From Prochlorococcus sp. AG-670-O13 (GTDB lineage Bacteria; Cyanobacteriota; Cyanobacteriia; PCC-6307; Cyanobiaceae), in assembly GCA_003209055.1 (NCBI GenBank), contig QCTB01000007.1, positions 1 to 41,955 of the forward strand: DNA of 41,955 bases. The letters run 5' to 3'. This document shows, one piece after another, positions 8,744 to 19,639 of this stretch. The translations under genes and the position numbers were made by a program. Under the pieces are notes generated by a model. The model made no database searches and had not been told where the DNA came from. It was given only the letters and a program-made list of their open reading frames with translations. Position 1 is the first letter of the stretch, and each line of letters opens with the position of its first letter.

Positions 8744-9499
8744 TTATTCCTCCGGTCTTCCTAGATAAACATCAATTACCTTTTTATTATTTTGAATAGT
8801 ATCCATTGTACCTTCACATAATACTGTTCCTTGATTTAAGACTGAAACATTACTATCAAGTCTTCTAATGAATTCCATGTCATGATCTATAACTACCACC
8901 GTATTTTCTCCAGATAATGATTTTAGTAAATCAGCTGTCAAATCAGTTTCCTCATCTGTAAGACCTGCAACAGGTTCATCAACGAGCATTAAATCTGGTT
9001 TTTGGCCTAGTAACATTGCTATTTCTAACCATTGTTTTTGACCATGTGATAATGATCCAGCTTTTGAATTGATTTTTTTTGATAAGTTTATAACTTTCAT
9101 TAAGTGTTCTATTTCTTCTAATTGATCATTTTTGATCTTTTTATTAATTAGATTTAAAGGACTTTTAGGAGTGCTTACTGATATCTCAAGATTTTCTTTA
9201 ACAGTTAAATTTTCAAATACTCTTGGGCTTTGAAATTTTCTTCCTACGCCTAAACGTGCAATTTTATGTTCTTTTCTTCCTATTAATGATTTTCCTTTAA
9301 AAAAAACACCACCTTTAGTAGGTTTTACTTTACCTGTTATTACGTCTAAAAATGTTGTTTTGCCCGCTCCATTTGGACCAATTACAGCTCTTAATTCTCC
9401 TTTTTTTAAACTTAAGTTTAGATCATTTAAAGCTAGAAATCCTTCAAAACTAACAGTTATATTTTCTAAGCTTAAAAGTGAATTAGTATTCTTATTCAT
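8744..9499 (-). CDS. urtD: urea ABC transporter ATP-binding protein UrtD
   Basis: LivG-type ATPase (GPNGAGKTT, LSHGQKQWLEIAMLL, LMLVDEPVAGLT); the SHGQKQWLEI motif is typical of UrtD. Confidence 0.93.
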   Translation of the reverse strand: MNKNTNSLLSLENITVSFEGFLALNDLNLSLKKGELRAVIGPNGAGKTTFLDVITGKVKPTKGGVFFKGKSLIGRKEHKIARLGVGRKFQSPRVFENLTVKENLEISVSTPKSPLNLINKKIKNDQLEEIEHLMKVINLSKKINSKAGSLSHGQKQWLEIAMLLGQKPDLMLVDEPVAGLTDEETDLTADLLKSLSGENTVVVIDHDMEFIRRLDSNVSVLNQGTVLCEGTMDTIQNNKKVIDVYLGRPEE

Positions 9500-10628
9500 T
9501 TTTTAATCCCTCCGTTTTATTTTTAATTTCTAGGCTTGGGTATGTTTCTATTTTTCTTTTTAGACCAAATCTTTGAAGCATATTCCTTGGTCCCTCTCCT
9601 TGTATCCATCCTAAAACACCTTCTGGTAATGCTGTAACTACAAGAATAAATAATCCACCTTGAATAAACATCCAGCTTGCTGGTAAAGCTTCACTTACTA
9701 AACTTTTTGCATAATTTATAAATACTGCTCCAAGTATTGCTCCCAATAAAGTCCCTCTACCTCCAACCGCAACCCAAATAACCATTTCTATTGAGAATGG
9801 TACTGTCATAAATTGAGGTGATACTATTCCTGATTGAACAGTATACAAAGCTCCTGATATTCCAGCTAAACCACCTGCTATAGAAAATATTATTGTTTTA
9901 AATAAGACAGGATTGTAACCTGTAAATCTGACTCTTGGCTCGTCATCTCTAATCCCTATAAGAATATTCCCGAATCTTCCTTTTACTACCCATTTTGAAA
10001 AAAACCATGCAGCAATAACTAATAAGGCTGTAATCCAAAAAAACATTCTTTGCATGGATTCTGAACCAACCATTTGTCCATAAAGCACAGTTACATCAGT
10101 TTTTAAGCCATTAGTACCATTTATAAGTTTTTGTTGCCCATTAAAGAAATTAAAGAAAACCAAAAGAGCAGCCTGAGTAAGTATTGAAAAATATACTCCT
10201 TTTATTCTGTTTCTAAATACAAGAAATCCAAGCATTCCTGCAACTAATGCAGGTATAACCCAAATTGCAAATAAACTAAAGATTGGAGATCTGAATGGTT
10301 CCCAGAAGAAAGGTAAATTATCTACGCCGTAAAGTCCAAAGAATTCTGGAATATTATTCGGAAATTCAGAAGAACTTGTTATCTGTAGATACATTGCAGC
10401 ACAGTAACCCCCAAGAGCAAAAAATATACCTTGTCCAAGACTTAATAAACCAGTAAATCCCCAAATTAGATCTACACCTAAAGCCACAATAGCTAATGAT
10501 AAATATCTACCAAGAAGATTCAATCTGAAGACAGGAAGAATTGATGGTGCTGCGATGATAAAAGCAATAATGATAACCCAAATAAATAAAGTTGTTTTTT
10601 TGCTTAGTTTTAAATTTTTAAATTCCAT
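9492..10628 (-). CDS. urtC: urea ABC transporter permease UrtC
   Basis: LivM-family permease in the urt operon. Confidence 0.92.
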   Translation of the reverse strand: MEFKNLKLSKKTTLFIWVIIIAFIIAAPSILPVFRLNLLGRYLSLAIVALGVDLIWGFTGLLSLGQGIFFALGGYCAAMYLQITSSSEFPNNIPEFFGLYGVDNLPFFWEPFRSPIFSLFAIWVIPALVAGMLGFLVFRNRIKGVYFSILTQAALLVFFNFFNGQQKLINGTNGLKTDVTVLYGQMVGSESMQRMFFWITALLVIAAWFFSKWVVKGRFGNILIGIRDDEPRVRFTGYNPVLFKTIIFSIAGGLAGISGALYTVQSGIVSPQFMTVPFSIEMVIWVAVGGRGTLLGAILGAVFINYAKSLVSEALPASWMFIQGGLFILVVTALPEGVLGWIQGEGPRNMLQRFGLKRKIETYPSLEIKNKTEGLKNE

Positions 10629-11782
10629 TAACTCTCAACCATCCTTCCTTTCTGAGGGAATAAACCAGTAGGTTTGAATTGTAAAAATATTACTATTAAT
10701 GCAAAAATCATAACTCTAGCCATACTTGTAGTTGCAAAGAAATTTATTGTATTAGATATTGGTAGAGGCATTTCAGGCCATATTGATAAAAGTCGACCAG
10801 CTCCAATTAAATCAGTCATTATTCCTATTCCAAATGACGCTAAAATTGTACCCAATAGGTTTCCTACACCTCCTAAAACCACAACCATAAAACATCCAAC
10901 TATATAGTTTCCTCCAACATTAGGTCCAACCGACCCCAAGAGAGATACGGCAACTCCTGCTACACCTGCTAATCCAGACCCAATTCCAAATGTCAAAACG
11001 TCAACTTTTTCTGTTGAAATTCCTAGACAATCACTCATCTCTCTATTTTGAGTTACTGCTCTTATCCTCATACCCCAAGCACTTTGATTCAAAAATAAAG
11101 TTATTGAAACTACAGATATTAACGTAATTATTATTATCATTAACCTTGTTTTTGGGAAGGCTGTTCCAAGAATTTCAACCTGACCTCTCATCCAGGCTGG
11201 AGCTGTGACATCCACATTTCTTGCACTAGCTCTACTTAATTTGCTAACTGAAGATGAAATTAAACTGCCTGAGAGTACTCCTGCTAAAGCTGCAAATATC
11301 CATGAACTAAATTTTACATATTTAAAGTATATGGACTCCTTAACTTTTAATGGAAAAACTGTAGGTAGAAATAAACCTATTATGAGACTTATTACTAGTC
11401 CTGTCCCATAAGCTAAAGGGACACTTCGTACGAACTGTTGAAGAATAAGACTTACTCCCCATGTTGCAAGTAAAGTCTCTAATGGACTTCCGTATAACTT
11501 TCTAATAACAGTTTTTTCTAAAAGTATTCCTACTACTCCACTTACGATAAATGCAAAAAAAATAGAAACTATAACGTATGCGTTGTAATAGGGTTTTAAT
11601 ACTGGGAGTTTGAAAATTAATTGAGTTACATATGTCGTGTAAGCACCAAGCATCATAAGTTCACCATGTGCAAGATTGATTACACCCATCAAACCAAATA
11701 CAATAGCTAAGCCCAAAGCAGCTACAAGTAAAACTGATCCGATCGCTACACCGTTGAATAAACTATCAAGAAGCAATTCCAA
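10628..11782 (-). CDS. urtB: urea ABC transporter permease UrtB
   Basis: LivH-family permease (GLMGVINLAHGELMMLGAYTTY) in the urt operon. Confidence 0.92.
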   Translation of the reverse strand: MELLLDSLFNGVAIGSVLLVAALGLAIVFGLMGVINLAHGELMMLGAYTTYVTQLIFKLPVLKPYYNAYVIVSIFFAFIVSGVVGILLEKTVIRKLYGSPLETLLATWGVSLILQQFVRSVPLAYGTGLVISLIIGLFLPTVFPLKVKESIYFKYVKFSSWIFAALAGVLSGSLISSSVSKLSRASARNVDVTAPAWMRGQVEILGTAFPKTRLMIIIITLISVVSITLFLNQSAWGMRIRAVTQNREMSDCLGISTEKVDVLTFGIGSGLAGVAGVAVSLLGSVGPNVGGNYIVGCFMVVVLGGVGNLLGTILASFGIGIMTDLIGAGRLLSIWPEMPLPISNTINFFATTSMARVMIFALIVIFLQFKPTGLFPQKGRMVES

Positions 11783-11812
11783 TTTTTTAAATAAGAAAAT
11801 TTAAGTGGATAT

Positions 11813-11843
11813 AAGAAGAGGAGGCATTAAGCCTCCTCTTCTT
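11813..11843. promoter_or_regulatory. 13-bp perfect inverted repeat in the urtA-urtB intergenic region
   Basis: AAGAAGAGGAGGC-ATTAA-GCCTCCTCTTCTT; lies 30 nt upstream of the urtB ATG, with no T-run on the urt (minus) strand. Confidence 0.8.
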
Positions 11844-11863
11844 TTAAGAATAAGCTCTGAAAT

Positions 11864-13153
11864 TTAAAGCTTATATCTTTCTCCTTTAGATGGGTCTGTC
11901 CAGTCACATGCATATCCTTTTGAACTTGGTTCAAATTGGTTCCATGCTTGTGGGTATACAACTCCATCAGTTTCTTCAAGAATCTCAAATCCACCTTCTG
12001 GCTTAATCAAACCAATTCTTACTGTTTGAGCAAGGTGATGGTTAGGCATTACTTCAACTGGTCCTTGAGGTGCATCGAATGTTTGACCTACTAGAGCTTC
12101 TCTAACAGCACTGTTCTCAAACGTTCCTGCATCTTCTACTGCTTGTTTCCATAAATAAACCATGTTGTAAGCGGACTCTTGTGGATCAGCAACAACTCTG
12201 TCACTTCCATATAGAGCTTTAAAATCAGCTGCAAATTTCTTTGATTCAGGAGTGTCGATAGACATCATGTAGTTCCAAGCACCATAATGACCTTCTAAAA
12301 ATTCTGGACCAATAGTACTAATTTCTTCCTCTGCAATGGAATAATTCATTACATAATATCCATTGCTTGGTGTAATCCCAGCATCCTGAATTTGCTTAAA
12401 GAAAGCAACGTTTTGGTCACCATTAAGTGTGTTGATAATTACTCCACCACCAGATGGTGCTAAGGCTTTCTTAATCTTTGAAATAATAGGAGCAACTTCA
12501 GTATTTCCTAAAGGTAAATAATCTTCACCTACAACTTTTCCTCCTAGTGATTTTAGTTGTTCTTTAGTGATTGTATTTGATGTTCTTGGGAAAACATAGT
12601 CTGATCCAACTAAGAAAAATGGCTTTCCAGCTGCAGGAGATCTCTTATACATAAAATCAGTTGCTGGCTCTGATTGTTGGTTTGGTGAGGCTCCAGTGTA
12701 GAAGATGTTGTTCGAACATTCCTGAGCTTCATATTGAATTGGGTAGTAAAGAAATGCATCTTTTGATTCATACACAGGGAGCATTGCTTTTCTACTAGCA
12801 GATGTCCATCCACCAAAGACAACTGGAACACCATCCTGGTCGATTAATTTTTTTGACTTCTCAGCAAATGTTGGCCAGTCGGAAGCTCCATCTTCTACGA
12901 TGTAATCGATTTTATAGCTTTTCCCACCAACGGTTACACCGCCGGCAGCATTGATTTCTGCAATAGCCATTTTTTCAGTATCAACAAGAGTTGATTCAGA
13001 TATAGCCATTGTTCCTGAAAGGGAATGTAAGATACCAACAGTTACTGTGTCATCGAAACTTCCGGAAGTGTCTGAACCTCCTCCACAGGAGGTAACTGTA
13101 ACGGCAAGAGAGGCAGTAGCTAAACCTGCAAAAATACGCCTTGAAATTCTCAT
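11864..13153 (-). CDS. urtA: urea ABC transporter substrate-binding protein UrtA (lipoprotein)
   Basis: ABC-type solute-binding protein; true start likely ATG 13153 (MRISRRIFAGLATASLAVTVTSCGGG, lipobox), not the ORF-track start 13258. Confidence 0.93.
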   Translation of the reverse strand: MRISRRIFAGLATASLAVTVTSCGGGSDTSGSFDDTVTVGILHSLSGTMAISESTLVDTEKMAIAEINAAGGVTVGGKSYKIDYIVEDGASDWPTFAEKSKKLIDQDGVPVVFGGWTSASRKAMLPVYESKDAFLYYPIQYEAQECSNNIFYTGASPNQQSEPATDFMYKRSPAAGKPFFLVGSDYVFPRTSNTITKEQLKSLGGKVVGEDYLPLGNTEVAPIISKIKKALAPSGGGVIINTLNGDQNVAFFKQIQDAGITPSNGYYVMNYSIAEEEISTIGPEFLEGHYGAWNYMMSIDTPESKKFAADFKALYGSDRVVADPQESAYNMVYLWKQAVEDAGTFENSAVREALVGQTFDAPQGPVEVMPNHHLAQTVRIGLIKPEGGFEILEETDGVVYPQAWNQFEPSSKGYACDWTDPSKGERYKL

Positions 13154-13227
13154 GAATTCGTTTAAATTAGGTAATTGACCCACTTTGGGGGATAAAGTAA
13201 AAGTTATAAACGAGTGGGATTTAGTTT

Positions 13228-13243
13228 TGTAGCGTAGGTAACA
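13228..13243 (-). promoter_or_regulatory. putative NtcA-binding site upstream of urtA
   Basis: Minus strand TGTT-ACCTACGC-TACA (7/8 of TGTA-N8-TACA) with TATAAC -10-like box at 13203-13208, about 20 nt downstream. Confidence 0.55.
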
Positions 13244-13286
13244 TTTTGTTGAATCCAATATAAAACTTCCAATTATTTTTCTGTCT

Positions 13287-13892
13287 TTAAAGGTTTGGTA
13301 TTTGACCGACTAAATACTTAATAACGTCATCAACTCCAGTACCTAGACTAAGATTTGTAAAAAACCATGGTTTACCATTTCTCATTAAATTTGTATCATT
13401 TTGCATAATATTTAAATTTGCACCAACCATTTCAGCTAAATCAATTTTATTGATTAACAACAAATCAGATCTTGTAATCCCAGGACCTCCTTTTCTCGGG
13501 ATTTTATCTCCTGCTGATACATCAATTACGTAAATAGATAAATCTACAAGTTCTGGACTAAAACTTGATGCAAGATTATCACCTCCACTTTCTACAAAAA
13601 TAAAATCCAATGGGTCATATTTGTTTTCAAGATCCATTACTGCATTTTTATTAAGTGAACAATCTTCTCTGATTGCGGTATGTGGACAACCACCTGTTTC
13701 TACTCCAACTATTCTTCCTTCTTCTAAAATTTTTTTCTTTATAAGAAAATTAGCATCCTCTTTTGTATAAATGTCATTAGTTACAACAGCGATTTGATAT
13801 TTCTTTTTAAGACCTATGCATAAAGTTTCAACTAATGCAGTTTTTCCCGAACCTACAGGTCCTGCAACGCCTACTCTTAATTTGCTACTCAT
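13287..13892 (-). CDS. ureG: urease accessory GTPase UreG
   Basis: [42 protein letters not shown]. Confidence 0.97.
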   Translation of the reverse strand: MSSKLRVGVAGPVGSGKTALVETLCIGLKKKYQIAVVTNDIYTKEDANFLIKKKILEEGRIVGVETGGCPHTAIREDCSLNKNAVMDLENKYDPLDFIFVESGGDNLASSFSPELVDLSIYVIDVSAGDKIPRKGGPGITRSDLLLINKIDLAEMVGANLNIMQNDTNLMRNGKPWFFTNLSLGTGVDDVIKYLVGQIPNL

Positions 13893-13895
13893 AAA

Positions 13896-14582
13896 TTAAT
13901 TTCTAAAAAGTTTTGTATATAGATCATTATGGTTTTGTTGAGCCATAGATAAGCTTATATTCCCAACATAAAGATCATTGATATTTCTGTCTACAATTTC
14001 TTTAGAAACTTCTGAGATTAAATCCAACAACTCATATTGAATAGTTTGCGCTTTTATTGAACCCATGGGTATAAGTCTTATTGCAGCACTTAGTTGATTT
14101 GCAGTCCATGCATATATAAAATTTTCTAACATTTCTAATTTATTTATTTGAAAAGAGAAGCATGCCCAACTCCATGCTAAGGACCATGAAATACTTTTAT
14201 TTTTTTCATATAAATATTCAAATCCAAATTCTTTTGTCAATTCTAAAAGTGATTTAGCCATTTGATTCTGTTGATCTCTTATCTCAAAAGTATCTCTAGA
14301 CGATAATAGCCATTTATCTAAGCTCAATAATCTTCTTTTGTTATTTTTAACATTACAAGCACCTTTTAATTCTACAAAAATATCAAAAAATTCTATTAAA
14401 CATTTTGCTTCAATTCTAATTTGCCCAATTTTTAATTCACTTTTTATTAAATCTTTTATGTGGTCAGATTCTTCTAAATTCTTAATTTTTAAATAACTCT
14501 CTAATCCCTCAGAATAACAAAAACCTCCTACCGGTAAACTTGGGCTAATTAATAAATACTTAACTAAGTGATTTTTTTTCAT
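13896..14582 (-). CDS. ureF: urease accessory protein UreF
   Basis: SPSLPVGGFCYSEGLE motif; start placed at MKKNHLVKYLL (14582) rather than the long ORF start at 14642, which would overlap ureE by 83 bp. Confidence 0.85.
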   Translation of the reverse strand: MKKNHLVKYLLISPSLPVGGFCYSEGLESYLKIKNLEESDHIKDLIKSELKIGQIRIEAKCLIEFFDIFVELKGACNVKNNKRRLLSLDKWLLSSRDTFEIRDQQNQMAKSLLELTKEFGFEYLYEKNKSISWSLAWSWACFSFQINKLEMLENFIYAWTANQLSAAIRLIPMGSIKAQTIQYELLDLISEVSKEIVDRNINDLYVGNISLSMAQQNHNDLYTKLFRN

Positions 14583-15024
14583 GATGAAAAGCCCCTCTTT
14601 CTGGAAAAAACTTTTTTTTAATTTTTGAGAAATCAACATCAAAGTTCTTAATCAATTCCTCAATTATGTAATCACTCTTAGTAAATAGAAGATTATCATT
14701 AATCTCTATTTCCACATGTCTATTCCCGAGATGATAGGCAACTTTGATAAGTTCTAAATTTGTTTTAGCAGTTATTTTTATTAAATTTTCTTTTTTTGCA
14801 ATAATCTGTATAAATATGTTTTCATGATTTGTACTAAGGATATCACCATCATTTAATTTCCCCTCTCTTGGTAATTGTAATTGAAGTTCCTTATTACAAT
14901 CTGAATTTCTTTTTCCTCTGAAAACCTTTCTTTGCTCAGAACTTAGTGTTAATTTTAAAAAATTTCCCTCATTGAGATTTGGCTTAATCCAATCAGTTAC
15001 AACAATTTCGATTTTATTACTCAT
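14560..15024 (-). CDS. ureE: urease accessory protein UreE
   Basis: YHLGNRHVEIEI motif; position next to ureF/ureG. Confidence 0.88.
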   Translation of the reverse strand: MSNKIEIVVTDWIKPNLNEGNFLKLTLSSEQRKVFRGKRNSDCNKELQLQLPREGKLNDGDILSTNHENIFIQIIAKKENLIKITAKTNLELIKVAYHLGNRHVEIEINDNLLFTKSDYIIEELIKNFDVDFSKIKKKFFPERGAFHHEKKSLS

Positions 15025-15044
15025 AACAAAATATTTTTAGTAAC

Positions 15045-15965
15045 TTGAATAAAGTTATAAAGAAATCAATTATGGATAAATCTTCTTGGGAAGGTAATTG
15101 TTTCTTAAATTTTTTTAATAATAAATCAAGTTCTGGAAATGATGATAAAACAATCTTCAAATCTAAATTTACATCTCCCTATAAATTATTAAAGTGCAGT
15201 CATGACCAGGAGGGTCGTTGTATTTTACCTATACTTCATACGGCAGGAGGTCTTGTTGGGGGTGATTTGCTTGAATTTGAAGCAAATATTGGGATTAATT
15301 CGAAAGTTTTATTAACTACCTCTTCAGCTCAAAAAGTATATGGATCAGTTGGCAGATCAAAAATTAATCCTAAAGGTACCTTTTCTGCGCAGAAAACAAA
15401 GATAAATATTCTTGATAATTCTCATTTAGAGTACCTCCCACAAGAAACAATTGTTTTTGCAAACGGTTTATATTCTCAGGAATTTAAGATAAAGATTTCG
15501 GATAACTCTAGTTTTTTATTTACAGATTTAATTAGACTTGGAAGATCTGCTGCCGGCGAATCTATTGAGAACGGAGTTTTTCGATCAAAATTAGAAATTA
15601 TGAGGAATTGTAATTTATATGATGATTGGGAATTTGTAGATCAAATTGAATTAACTAAATTTAATTTTGAAGCTAAAAGTGGAATGGATTACATGCCAGT
15701 TTTTGGTTCTTTAATTTGGATATGTGAAAAAGAATTTCCTAAATCAAAAATAAGTGACTTAAAAGGTAATATAAAAATGATTTTTAAAGATAATGATAAC
15801 TATTTGTCTTTAGGAACTTTAGAAAATGGCATATCAATAAGATTTTTGGGCACTTCATCTCAAGATGCAAGAAAATGTTTTTTTTCTATTTGGACACAAA
15901 TAAGAACTGTTTGTGGGTTTTCTAAGCCAGAATATCAAGGAGTATGGCCTTTACAAGATCTATAA
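15045..15965 (+). CDS. ureD: urease accessory protein UreD
   Basis: [32 protein letters not shown]; adjacent to ureA. Start may be TTG 15045 or ATG 15072. Confidence 0.92.
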   Translation: MNKVIKKSIMDKSSWEGNCFLNFFNNKSSSGNDDKTIFKSKFTSPYKLLKCSHDQEGRCILPILHTAGGLVGGDLLEFEANIGINSKVLLTTSSAQKVYGSVGRSKINPKGTFSAQKTKINILDNSHLEYLPQETIVFANGLYSQEFKIKISDNSSFLFTDLIRLGRSAAGESIENGVFRSKLEIMRNCNLYDDWEFVDQIELTKFNFEAKSGMDYMPVFGSLIWICEKEFPKSKISDLKGNIKMIFKDNDNYLSLGTLENGISIRFLGTSSQDARKCFFSIWTQIRTVCGFSKPEYQGVWPLQDL

Positions 15966-16025
15966 ATTATTAATTATGTTCAGAAAGAACTTTTTTAAAG
16001 ATAATTTTTAGATTAATTTTTATTT

Positions 16026-16328
16026 ATGCATCTTTCACCTCAAGAAAAAGATAAACTATTAATTTTTTCAGCGGCACAATTAGCTGAAAGAAGACTTAAT
16101 AGGGGTCTTAAACTTAATTATCCAGAAACAGTTGCTTTCTTGAGCTTTCAAGTTTTAGAGGGTGCTAGAGATGGCAAAAGTGTTAGCCAATTAATGTCTG
16201 AGGGCACAACTTGGCTTACTAAAAAACAAGTAATGGATGGAATTTCTGAAATGGTCGATGAAGTTCAAGTAGAAGCTGTTTTTCCAGATGGTACTAAATT
16301 GGTAACTATTCACAATCCTATTAATTAA
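16026..16328 (+). CDS. ureA: urease gamma subunit
   Basis: [23 protein letters not shown]...LNYPETVA. Confidence 0.97.
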   Translation: MHLSPQEKDKLLIFSAAQLAERRLNRGLKLNYPETVAFLSFQVLEGARDGKSVSQLMSEGTTWLTKKQVMDGISEMVDEVQVEAVFPDGTKLVTIHNPIN

Positions 16329-16330
16329 CT

Positions 16331-16651
16331 ATGAAATATTTAATACCAGGCGAAATAATTGCTGAAGATGGTGATATTGAATTAAATTCAGGTAAAGATG
16401 TTACAACTATATCTGTCTCTAACTCTGGTGATAGACCTATTCAAGTCGGATCTCATTATCATTTTTTTGAAACTAATAAAGCTTTAATTTTTCATAGAGA
16501 AACTACACTTGGAATGCATTTAGATATTCCTGCTGGAACTTCTATTAGATTTGAACCTGGAGATACTACAGAAATAAAACTAGTACCTTATTCAGGATAT
16601 CGAAATGCTTTTGGTTTTAATGCTTTAATTAATGGTCCTTTAGATTCTTAA
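16331..16651 (+). CDS. ureB: urease beta subunit
   Basis: [15 protein letters not shown]...[17 protein letters not shown]. Confidence 0.97.
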   Translation: MKYLIPGEIIAEDGDIELNSGKDVTTISVSNSGDRPIQVGSHYHFFETNKALIFHRETTLGMHLDIPAGTSIRFEPGDTTEIKLVPYSGYRNAFGFNALINGPLDS

Positions 16652-16656
16652 ATATC

Positions 16657-18366
16657 ATGTCTTACAAAATTAATAGAAATAGTTATGCTCAAACTTATGG
16701 ACCTACAAAGGGAGATAGAGTAAGACTTGCCGATACAGAGTTAATAATTGAAGTTGAAAAAGATTTTACTACTTATGGTGATGAAGTTAAATTTGGAGGG
16801 GGTAAGGTTATTAGAGATGGAATGGGACAGTCTCAAGTTTCAAGAGATGACGGAGCTGTAGATACTGTAATAACTAATGCTTTGATAGTTGATTGGTGGG
16901 GAATTGTAAAAGCTGATGTAGGATTGAAAGATGGTAAAATTTTTGAAATTGGTAAAGCAGGAAATCCTGATATACAAGATAATATAAATATAATAATAGG
17001 AGCTTCAACCGAAGTTATAGCTGGTGAAGGGCATATTTTAACGGCAGGATCAATAGATACACATATCCACTTTATTTGTCCTCAACAGATCGAAACTGCG
17101 TTAGCTTCTGGTATAACAACCATGTTAGGAGGTGGCACAGGCCCAGCTACAGGAACAAATGCTACTACTTGTACTCCAGGAGCCTTTCATATTTCTCGTA
17201 TGCTTCAATCTGCTGAAGCATTCCCTATGAATTTAGGTTTTTTTGGTAAAGGAAATTCTTCTAATGAAACTAATCTTTTTGAACAAGTAAAAGCTGGCGC
17301 ATGTGGTTTGAAATTGCATGAAGACTGGGGAACTACTCCATCAACAATAAATTCATGTCTTAATATTGCAGATGCTTTAGATGTTCAGGTATGTATTCAT
17401 ACAGATACTCTTAATGAAGCAGGGTTTGTTGAAGATACTATAAATGCTATAGCAGGTAGAACTATTCATACTTTCCATACTGAAGGAGCTGGCGGTGGCC
17501 ATGCCCCAGATATTATTAAAATTTGCGGAGAAAATAATGTCTTGCCAAGCAGTACAAATCCAACAAGACCATATACCAAAAACACACTGGAAGAACATCT
17601 TGATATGTTAATGGTCTGTCACCATTTAGATTCTAAAATTCCAGAAGATGTTGCTTTTGCAGAATCAAGAATCAGAAGAGAGACAATAGCAGCGGAAGAT
17701 ATTTTGCATGATATTGGTGCTTTTTCAATTATCGCAAGTGATTCTCAAGCTATGGGTAGAGTTGGAGAAGTAATAACAAGAACTTTTCAGACTGCACATA
17801 AAATGAAAGTTCAAAGAGGTCCTTTACCTGAAGACTCAGATAAAAATGATAATTATAGAGTCAAAAGATATGTCTCTAAAGTAACTATAAATCCTGCTAT
17901 TGCTCATGGAATTAATAAATTTGTTGGTTCAGTTGAAAAAGGTAAAATTGCGGATTTAGTTTTGTGGAAACCATCCTTTTTTGCAGTTAAACCAGATTTA
18001 GTTGTTAAGGGAGGTTCCATCGTCTGGTCTCAGATGGGAGATGCTAATGCTTCTATTCCAACTCCAGGCCCTGTTCATGGTAGACCTATGTTTGCAAATT
18101 ATGGTCAATCACTTTTAAAAAGTTCTTTCACTTTTTTGAGCAAAAATGCCATTGATTTTGATATTCCCAATAAACTTTCTTTGCAAAAAACATGTTTGGC
18201 TGTAGAAAACACAAGATCAATTAATAAATCAGATCTAAAGTTGAATAATAAATTACCTAATATTTCAGTTGATCCTCAAACTTATGAAGTATTCGCTGAT
18301 GGAGAATTACTTTCTTGTGAACCTCTTGAAGAAGTACCAATGGCTCAAAGATATTTTTTACTTTAA
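16657..18366 (+). CDS. ureC: urease alpha subunit
   Basis: [43 protein letters not shown] motifs. Confidence 0.98.
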   Translation: MSYKINRNSYAQTYGPTKGDRVRLADTELIIEVEKDFTTYGDEVKFGGGKVIRDGMGQSQVSRDDGAVDTVITNALIVDWWGIVKADVGLKDGKIFEIGKAGNPDIQDNINIIIGASTEVIAGEGHILTAGSIDTHIHFICPQQIETALASGITTMLGGGTGPATGTNATTCTPGAFHISRMLQSAEAFPMNLGFFGKGNSSNETNLFEQVKAGACGLKLHEDWGTTPSTINSCLNIADALDVQVCIHTDTLNEAGFVEDTINAIAGRTIHTFHTEGAGGGHAPDIIKICGENNVLPSSTNPTRPYTKNTLEEHLDMLMVCHHLDSKIPEDVAFAESRIRRETIAAEDILHDIGAFSIIASDSQAMGRVGEVITRTFQTAHKMKVQRGPLPEDSDKNDNYRVKRYVSKVTINPAIAHGINKFVGSVEKGKIADLVLWKPSFFAVKPDLVVKGGSIVWSQMGDANASIPTPGPVHGRPMFANYGQSLLKSSFTFLSKNAIDFDIPNKLSLQKTCLAVENTRSINKSDLKLNNKLPNISVDPQTYEVFADGELLSCEPLEEVPMAQRYFLL

Positions 18367-19589
18367 TAATTGTTAATTAATTGTTTTTTGGTTGAATTTA
18401 TTTCTTTAGAGCCTGCATTTGCTAAATCCTCTTGAAGTTTATCCTCACATGAAAGTACTCTTGACCAACTAGGAAGTTGTTGAGTTGTTGGATTTGTTAA
18501 ATAACCTTGAGTTGCAGGTCTTAATAGTTTTGCAAATTTTTGAACAGACAACTCCTCTTCATGTCTGTCATATGGGAGCTTATTAACTGCCGAATCTAGC
18601 CCAAATTGTTTTACTCTATCTTCTCCTACTCTTTTATAAAGTACTTCAAGTGTAGATAATTGAGTGCTTGTTATAGTCTGAGCTTGATGCTCCATAAGTC
18701 CTCTTAATACGCTGGAAAGAATTTCTGTACACATTTTTTGCAACCCTTCCTTAGATGATGATCCTATGGTTTTGTGTTTATGATCAAATAACCCAAGGTC
18801 TACTTGAGCTATTTTCGAGGTTCTGACATTTCTATAAACTTCTGATAATAGACCTATCTCTAATCCCCAATCACATGGAATTCTTAAATTCATCGCTAAA
18901 TCTTTAGTAAAAGCAAATTCACCAGCAAGAGGATATCTAAATGACTGTAAATATTGTAAAAATGGCCCATTGCCAACTAATTGCTCTAAACTTGCCAATA
19001 ACGGACCCACAAATAATCTTGTTGCTCTTCCTTGTAATTGATTAGTTTCTAATGATAATCGACTATAGAAAGCTTTTACATATGAAATTCCATAGGAATC
19101 ATCTAATAAGGGAAGAATCATTCTAGATGGATACAATGGACTAAAAGTTCTTATGTCAGCATCAAATAAAGCAACTACTTCAGACTTTCTTGTTGCAACC
19201 CCTATTCCTTGCCATACTGCCCATCCTTTCCCAGGTGTTCCAAGTAATTCTAATCCATTTTTTTCTTGATTTTTTAATAGTTCAATCACAGATGGAGAAT
19301 TTGTCCATTGAATATGAACAGGAAATGGCATTGAATCAAAAAATGACTTCGCTGAATTTACTTGATCAATAGTTTTTGCTGATAGAGCAATAACTAATTC
19401 ATTTAATCCAGTAAGGTTTTTTAAAACTTCTTTAATATCTCTAAGCGCAGGTCGTTCAAATTCTTCATATAAACAAGGAATTAGTATGGCTGTGGACTTT
19501 TTTTTAAGACTTCTATTTAATTCTTTAAGTAGATCCTTCGTGACACCATATTCATGTATTGTTGTGATTAAGCCCTGTTGAAAGTCCAT
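18363..19589 (-). CDS. gpgS: glucosyl-3-phosphoglycerate synthase (GT81-like)
   Basis: GT-A fold glycosyltransferase: [40 protein letters not shown]; genomic context with a GpgP-like phosphatase. Confidence 0.85.
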   Translation of the reverse strand: MDFQQGLITTIHEYGVTKDLLKELNRSLKKKSTAILIPCLYEEFERPALRDIKEVLKNLTGLNELVIALSAKTIDQVNSAKSFFDSMPFPVHIQWTNSPSVIELLKNQEKNGLELLGTPGKGWAVWQGIGVATRKSEVVALFDADIRTFSPLYPSRMILPLLDDSYGISYVKAFYSRLSLETNQLQGRATRLFVGPLLASLEQLVGNGPFLQYLQSFRYPLAGEFAFTKDLAMNLRIPCDWGLEIGLLSEVYRNVRTSKIAQVDLGLFDHKHKTIGSSSKEGLQKMCTEILSSVLRGLMEHQAQTITSTQLSTLEVLYKRVGEDRVKQFGLDSAVNKLPYDRHEEELSVQKFAKLLRPATQGYLTNPTTQQLPSWSRVLSCEDKLQEDLANAGSKEINSTKKQLINNY

Positions 19590-19639
19590 TTTCTATTTGA
19601 TGTGCAGAATAGTGTTAATACTTCGATGATTTTTTCAAA

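Noticed and set aside
12610-12834. Minus-strand 74-aa ORF inside urtA
   Set aside because: Alternate-frame ORF within a confidently identified gene
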